A DNA stretch of 64,000 nucleotides, taken from positions 43,890,518 through 43,954,517 of the forward strand of contig CM070559.1 of the NCBI GenBank assembly GCA_036346405.1, in the 5' to 3' direction. Under the pieces are notes generated by a model, which worked only from the letters and a program-made list of their open reading frames with translations, was not told the DNA's origin and did no database searches. Positions within the stretch are counted from its first letter, which is position 1. Each line of letters begins with the position of its first letter. This DNA comes from Phyllostachys edulis. Lineage: Eukaryota; Streptophyta; Magnoliopsida; Poales; Poaceae. A program made the translations under genes and the position numbers. This document shows, piece after piece, positions 58,145-64,000 of the stretch.

Positions 58145-61100
58145 TGTAACATCCCAATTTTGAGCTTTAAAACCTTTTAAATAGTGTAATGAGAAAATTC
58201 ATCATTTGGATTTATTTGAATTTAAATTAAAAAGCAATATTGGACTTTGTGTAACAAAACAATTTAATATGACTAAAGTCAACATGAACAATAGTCAAAA
58301 CTATTTTATTTGGATTCTATGAGCTTGGACATATTTTCTAGAATTTTACGGAATTTTTCCAAGTTCATTTGCTATTTTCCATTGCTTATTTGAATTTACG
58401 GTAATTTCTTAAAAAGAAAAAGCTATTTAAATCTCCAAGCGATCATTTGGGCGAATCTCTCGGCCCATCCACATTCATCTGGCCCATCTCTTCGTGGCCG
58501 TCCGATCTGGATTGGATGGAGATCCCGCCCCCGCGCCTCTCTCTCTCTCTCCCTCTCTCCTCGCGCTTCGCTTCAATCTCCACCGTTGGATCGTCATTTG
58601 GGCCTTTGGATCTCCGCTTCTCTCGTCCTCTCTCGGCAGCGTGGGCCCTTCTGAGGTCTTCGTCTCGACCGGTCTTCTTCCTCATGGCCGCGCCACTGCG
58701 CCCGCCATTATCGCCTTCTAGAAGCTCAACCCCGCGGCCGTTTCTGCTAACAAAAACTCCCAGATTTTCGCACCAAACTCAATCCTTATCTCCTCCGCAC
58801 CGACTCCGTTCAATTTCAAACTTCGAATTCGTTTCTATCCCCTGTTCCTCGTGCGGGCGTTTGAGGCGATTTACCCTTGGCCAAAGACGCCACCTCGAGC
58901 TCGCCTCATGCCTATAAAGGACCCCTCTGCCGCCTTCGCCCTTTCAAAACCCTCGCTCAATTCCACCCGAGCCTCCACATTGCCGCCGATTCGAGCTTTA
59001 GGAACCTCGCCGCGGTGAGATTTCTTCGATTAACGCCGCCACCGCATGACCGTCGCGTCGTCGTGGAGCCCACCATCAAGTTCGCCGTCACCTCCTCTAC
59101 CTCCGGACGATCGCGTCGCCTAAACCTCATGGGGCGCCCGTCAAACAAAACCGAAGGTCTCCTCGCTCGACCTGCGCCGCCCGCCACCACAGCCACCCCA
59201 ACCACGGGCTGCACGGAAGGTCGCAATAGCCTCAACAACACGCCCATAGCACCCACCCTCTCATGGCGACCACCGTAGCGCCGGTGACCATTAGATCCCG
59301 TCCGCCATCGCTGCCGTCGTCAGCGTCCTCGCCCGGCGTGGGCCTTGAGTCACGTGCCACCTCGACCTCTGTACTGCGTGTCATCCGGGTGGCGCCGCGT
59401 CGGCGCGCAGCTGGTTCGCCACCTCGGCCCCTCTCTGGTCGATGGCTCGGTGGGCTTGGTCACCGTGGTAGTGCCTCTAACATGTGGGTCCCACATGTCG
59501 GGTTTTCTTTATTTATTTCTTTTCCGAAAATCCGGTGACGCCATCTTGATGTCATCTTTGGCGCAATATTCGATTTTTACGTTGAAAAATAATTCGGAAT
59601 TCGATAAATCCTATTTTAGGGTTTTCTTTAGATTTAAACTTTGAAACTCCATATCTTTTGCATCCTAACTCCAAATCCATCCATTCAAATTTCTAAATTC
59701 ATCTAAAATCCAGATCTATCTATTGGAGATTTTTAATTATTTTTTGGAGTTATTTGCCTCTGTTATTTATTTAGTTTGTTTGTTTGCCTTGTTTGCGAGT
59801 AGACTTGACGTTCTTTGAAAGAGTTGACGAAGAAGGACCTTTCCAAGATCAAGATCAATTCCTAGATCCTTTTCAAGGCAAGCTATACCTTTGACCATCT
59901 TGATTCCCAGTTTGCTAAATTATTTTATTTTAAATTCTTGCATTATTAATTCAAGTAATTATTTAAATGATTTTGGGAGTAGATGTAAATTCCTAATTGT
60001 TATGCCATCCTTGTTAATTGCTATGTCTAAGTTCTTTGTCACCCTAGTTGATATCTAGTTGGTTAATATTGTAGCACCAACGTGGGTTGGTTAGAACGAT
60101 TAGATTGCTTAGTCATGCCACGACTCATTTATTCATGTGAAGTACAAATGATTAATTTGACTAAGTGAATATGCAATATTGGATAATCTGTGTACTACGT
60201 GTCTTTATGGCATGTGTTGCACTTAAACCAACAGGGTGGTAAAAAGGATTTGGGTGAGGCAAGGGGTGGATCTTGTGTGAATTGGTGGTCTATGTGGATT
60301 TGTGTGGATAATATTAATCTGTGTGTCTATGTGGTTGGGTTAGTGGAAGTCTTGCCTTGGTGGATTAAGGACCTCACCATGTGCGCTAAAAAGCGAGCTT
60401 CTGTCACGACCACATGCCTGTTTTGAGGCAGGCCTAGCATAGTAAGATAAGGTATCTGAAATGCTCTGTTATGATCGATGCTAGCTACTTTGGTTGTATC
60501 TTGTGGGTAAAGTGTACAAACCTCTGCGAGTGTAACTTAATCTATTGAATAGCGCGTCATGATCATGGACAATGCTCGGGGATTTAACACTAGGGGTAGA
60601 ATTTCATAAAAGCGTGTGGGAAGGAAGCTATGTGATTAAATCATCTAGCTATGTGAAGAACCTGTTTAGGGTGTGTGTGTGTCTTTGTGAAATAACTTGT
60701 TAAAATTATTATTGTCTATTTGTTTTACCGACTTTCAATCTATTTAATTGTATTAAATTGCAAAAGTTGCATTTACATAAAAGAACCGAGAATGCCTTTC
60801 TCTTGTAATAAGCTTTGCATGTATACTTTGCATTCTGTGGTGTGGCTTGCGATGCGGTGTGTACTCACGCTTGTTTTGACGAATCAAGCAGAGGAGGAGT
60901 CTTCACCGACTTACGAGGGCGAGTTCATCGAAGGTGCCTAATCGCGAGTCTTGATCGATCGGTTGCACGTGGTGAATCGATGGGATGCCACTACCGTTTC
61001 TGTTTCATTGCCGTTTATTTTCTCTGTTAGCCTGCGTGGCTCAATAAATGTAAACTTCGACCTTAAGGTCAAAACCATTATTTAATAATCAAAGTTATTC

Positions 61101-61220
61101 GTTTATGTTATATTTAAGCTTGTATGGATCGATTTCGGTTTTGTTAACCTGTGTGCACTAGCATGATCTGGCTAGTCACGATAAACCTGAAGGTCTGAAT
61201 TGTAATTTCGGGTCCCGACA
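58145..61220 (+). repeat. 3' LTR of the Tekay-like element
   Basis: It has the same ends as the 5' LTR and is nearly identical over the AT-rich 3' two thirds. It differs by many 1-6 base indels in the GC-rich part (about 58500-59470). TATA box at 58913-58918. CA end at 61220. Confidence 0.92.
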
Positions 61221-61229
61221 AAACTAGAG

Positions 61230-61767
61230 TTAATCTTGCGTGTCCAGCCTGCGGTAGTCTGAAGTTAGTAGCGTTAATATTGCGTGTGTAGCTAGCTGAA
61301 TTGTGTTGTATCATCAAATTACTTACTGAATAACTCGGTATATATAACGTCATAGCCACACTCACCAATTGTCTAGAAGTATTTCTAACATCAATGGCAT
61401 TGGCAATTCAGTAAAACAGGGCACAATGTTATTGTAAGTTAGAATTTCATGTCATATAAATGCTTAAACAATATCTCCTCACATTTCCCTCGAGCAGACC
61501 CTCGAGCAACTTTTGCACGAGCTAAACCAGACCAGATGATACATGTAGACAGTCGAACATCCAAATTCTTGTATTAGATGGTGCGAACCAGACCTATGAG
61601 GCAATCAAACACACCCTGTGTGGGTGGTTATTATGACGGGCCGGCCGCCGCACGTATGCTAGTTCGCAAAGATTTCCTTTGTGTGATTGAAGAGCGCGTT
61701 CTCTCTCTCAACAAGTGGCACCAAGATCTGAATGCCAAACGAACACACCTTTAAGGCATTTAGATTG
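61230..61767. other. intergenic, no gene recognised
   Basis: AT-rich DNA has only short frames on both strands. A paired motif (GTTAATCTTGCGTGTCCAGC at 61233 and GTTAATATTGCGTGTGTAGC at 61272) forms a small direct repeat. Confidence 0.4.
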
Positions 61768-62025
61768 CGTTTCGCAGCAAATATAGAAGGAATAATTCAG
61801 AATTTGCCATAGTGAATAGATGGATTTCAGAATTTGTTCCTCTATATGTCTATGACATGTGAGCCCTGAATCTACATATAATAGACACATGAGAGGCAAA
61901 TGTCCTCCTATGTGTCTATGACACGTGAGCTCTGGACCTACATGTTATAGATTTATGATAGATAAATTTTGAAATTCATCTATTTCGTAATGACAAATTA
62001 TAAAATCAGATTTCGCAATTTGCAT
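61768..62025. mobile_element. MITE-like inverted repeat element
   Basis: The arms contain GAATAGATGGATTTCAGAATTT (left, about 61813) and the inverse AAATTTTGAAATTCATCTATTT (right, about 61963). Outer ends are GCGTTTCGCAG and TTTCGCAATTTGC. Between them TCTATGACATGTGAGC is repeated (61850 and 61915). No target duplication was fixed. Confidence 0.55.
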
Positions 62026-62692
62026 ATACAGTGTAGATGATTTTGCTCGGTCGGGCAGTAGTTGGCCACAGAACTGGAGTCCGATTTCTCATAGGGGGAA
62101 GCCACTTTCCTCATAGTGGAATGCGCAAGGTGCATAGGCTGCTACGAGTAGACCACGGGACAAGCCACGTCTGCGTCGAATACAACCAAACAATTTCCCG
62201 TGCCCCTAGGCTTGATAATGACAAATCGTTGCCAGGTCACGAACTCGTAGCCTTTTGTCAATCATCTTTATAGTACTTTCCCTGCATCGACGTATCATTG
62301 TAGGTGTAGCCTCCTGCTGCATGCCCAGATGCCCTACTCCAAAGCAGGCATGGCAACAACAATGTTAGTCATGGCTTTTCAGGATATCGCGTTCTAGCAC
62401 TAGATGTTAAATATGGCAAGAGATAGACGAGAGATCGGATAAAATCAGCTACTTTTTTCAAAGTGCTGGTTCAGTTTTACATCTATTTTCCTTTCCTCGG
62501 TTTCCCAAACCTTCATGTATTCTAAGCAGGTTCTAAGCCAAACAACGATATAACGAGTACAGTACGTACAGTAGCGTCAAAATGGCATTTTCAGTCAAAA
62601 TATGCAGCAAACAAAACTTGGAAACATGAACTAATTAAAAATATTAAAGAAAGGAGGACGATGGAGTAAACAGGTGAGGAAAGACAAGCCCT
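62026..62692. other. intergenic, no gene recognised
   Basis: Only short frames are present, including one of 78 codons at 62037-62273 without recognisable features. An AT-rich stretch follows. Confidence 0.35.
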
Positions 62693-62701
62693 AATCAATA
62701 T

Positions 62702-63378
62702 GAGTTAGTTCCTTATTTGCCATTGAAAGTTGACGGACTCCCCAAAATACTATCGAAAAATTAATCATCCCTTTTTTACCATTCGTTTTCAACTTCTCTT
62801 CCTTTTTTGCCACTCCCGTGAGTTGACCGTGGACTTGGCCTTTGACTTGGACGCGAAAAGACGTTTTTGCCCCTAAGTGTAGTTAGTAATGCTAAGATCT
62901 TTAGGGAATTATTTGACATAGCAATATAGTTCCAAAAATTATGAAATTTTTAGGGGAAGTTTCTAACATAGTGTAGATTATTGTGCAATTTTTATAGGGT
63001 TTTAGTTTCAACATGTTTTTCTCTAAAAATATTTCAAGTTACAACCGAAACTTGAAAGATTTTTAGAGAAAAACATGTTGCAATTAAAATACTATAAAAA
63101 TTACAAAATAATCTACACTATGTCAGAAACTTCTCCTAAAATTTTTATAATTTTTGGAACTACATTACTATGTCAAACAATTCTCTACAGATCTCAGCAT
63201 ACTTAAGGGCAAAATTGTCTTTTCACGTCCAAGTCAATGGCCAAGTCCACGATTAACTCACGGGAGTGGCAAAAAAGGGAGAGAAGTTAGGAACGAGTGG
63301 TAAAAAAGGGATGAGCAATTTTTCGATGGCATTTTGGGGGAGCCCACCAACTTCCAATAGCAAATAAGGAATTAACCC
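62702..63378. mobile_element. foldback Mutator-type MITE, 677 bp
   Basis: The two halves are near-complete inverted copies around a centre near 63047. The ends GAGTTAGTTCCTTATTTGCC and the inverse GGCAAATAAGGAATTAACCC are flanked by a 9-bp duplication, AATCAATAT (62693-62701) and AATCAACAT (63379-63387). The length of the duplication points to the Mutator superfamily. The element has no coding capacity; a transcript would fold into a roughly 330-bp hairpin. Confidence 0.85.
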
Positions 63379-63441
63379 AATCAACATTGGGACTCCTCAC
63401 GCACTGTTTTCGATTCATCACATCGTAACTTTCTTAGCTCA

Positions 63442-63889
63442 ATCGAAAATGATTTTTCTAAGCAATCAATTGAGGTTTTATTCAAATCTATATCTTGTTT
63501 GTAGAAGTGGAGAAATCTGATTAAAGAAGGGGATCAAGAGGACTTGGACTCTGTGATTATCCTGACCGAAGACTGGATTCATGCTTCTGGAGGCGGAAAG
63601 ACTCACTGAGTCAGTTTTTGTAATAGCTTAGCGGTAGTTCTGTTGCAGGCAATTAGTTAATTTGCCTTTTGCCTGTACTGGAGATAGTTGCTGCTTTTGC
63701 CTTGTGAGATTTGCTACCAGCTGAAAGTTAGAATAGTGTTATGCATAGTTTCTGTTTGGTTGTTTTGGTCTTGCTATGGTTGTAAACTAGTATCTCCAGT
63801 GTTTCTTTCTTTGTTACTGCTGTAAGAACTCTATTTGGTTTTATATAAAAGCTGGGTGCATGTGCCTTTTCAAAAAAACAAAAACAAAA
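63442..63889 (+). mobile_element. 5'-truncated non-LTR (L1-like) retrotransposon 3' end
   Basis: The inserted segment ends GTGCCTTTTC followed by an A-rich tail with interspersed C (63871-63889). It is flanked by the 15-bp repeat AACTTTCTTAGCTCA at 63427-63441 and 63890-63904. Target-primed insertion of a truncated LINE explains both. A short frame at its start ends at a TGA near 63607 and is not recognised. Confidence 0.8.
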
Positions 63890-64000
63890 AACTTTCTTAG
63901 CTCATTCCATGACGTCTTGACATCAGAAAGAAAAAAAAAAAGGAGCCTCCTTTTCTTACCTTCGTTGAAGAAAGCAAAGTGTACGTAAAACCATACTCTT

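Larger units (their letters stand above)
49404..61220 (+). mobile_element. Tekay-like chromovirus (Ty3/gypsy), complete but decayed
   Basis: Two LTRs (3064 and 3076 bp) enclose a 5.7 kb internal region with primer site, extra frame, gag, protease, RT/RNase H, integrase, a chromodomain-like end and a purine tract. TAGAG lies before the left LTR (49399-49403) and at 61225-61229, four bases (AAAC) after the canonical CA end; the longer match ACTAGAG supports a true duplication. The coding region is broken by many one- and two-base indels. Confidence 0.9.

Noticed and set aside
1..64000. tRNA, rRNA or snoRNA genes
   Set aside because: No cloverleaf or conserved rRNA segment was recognised by eye; the only pol III-like boxes belong to the SINE at 18671. 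A covariance-model scan would be decisive.

Overview
This is nuclear DNA from a flowering plant, very probably a grass (Poaceae). The evidence is a GC-rich intronless ATL gene, a 10-exon GH5 glucanase gene of the kind found in cereals, plant-mobile-domain relics beside Mutator-like elements, grass-type MITEs, and large nested Ty3/gypsy and Ty1/copia elements. Nothing here fixes the species. Only two host protein genes look intact. They are a RING-H2 ATL-type E3 ubiquitin ligase (16364-17581, minus) and a secreted GH5 exo-beta-1,3-glucanase-type gene (10 exons, 19494-23557, minus), whose exons join into an open frame of 524 residues.

Layout. 1-15.5 kb: transposon-derived DNA. A 4.3 kb Mutator-like element (1621-5885) has long terminal inverted repeats made of hairpins, a 10-bp target duplication and a decayed plant-mobile-domain (PMD) gene on the minus strand. 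A 0.33 kb tandem repeat follows. Then come a broken MuDR-type transposase, a second broken PMD gene and a GRF-like zinc-finger relic, all on plus. 15.5-24 kb: the gene island with the ATL and GH5 genes. The ATL gene has a tandem duplication over its 3' end. 25.1-26.2 kb: a non-autonomous hAT element.

26.7-44.8 kb: a nested stack. A long LTR-like unit bounded by TG/CA and a CTAGA duplication is split by a Tat-lineage gypsy element (30968-44543). That element carries a broken gag-pol on minus and the extra antisense ORF (gypsy-type transposase_28 plus coiled coil) on plus. It is itself interrupted by a copia solo LTR and a hAT MITE. Both of its outer ends are the same (U3) end of the LTR, in inverted orientation, and it is flanked by a 44-bp direct repeat.

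47.2-49.1 kb: a CACTA element sits inside one arm of a foldback MITE. 49.4-61.2 kb: a complete but decayed Tekay-like chromovirus has two 3.07 kb LTRs, a tRNA-Met-type primer site, gag, protease, RT with a damaged active site, RNase H, integrase and a chromodomain-like end. 61.8-64 kb: a small MITE, a 677-bp foldback Mutator-type MITE with a 9-bp duplication, and a 5'-truncated non-LTR retrotransposon tail with a 15-bp target duplication.

I found no CRISPR array, operon, rRNA or tRNA gene. I see no clearly undescribed functional system. The observations most worth checking are the inverted-LTR Tat element with its 44-bp flanking repeat, the repeated association of PMD and GRF-type genes with Mutator-like elements, and the hairpin-array termini of the first element. 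All retroelement frames described are broken, so nothing here argues for current activity of those elements.
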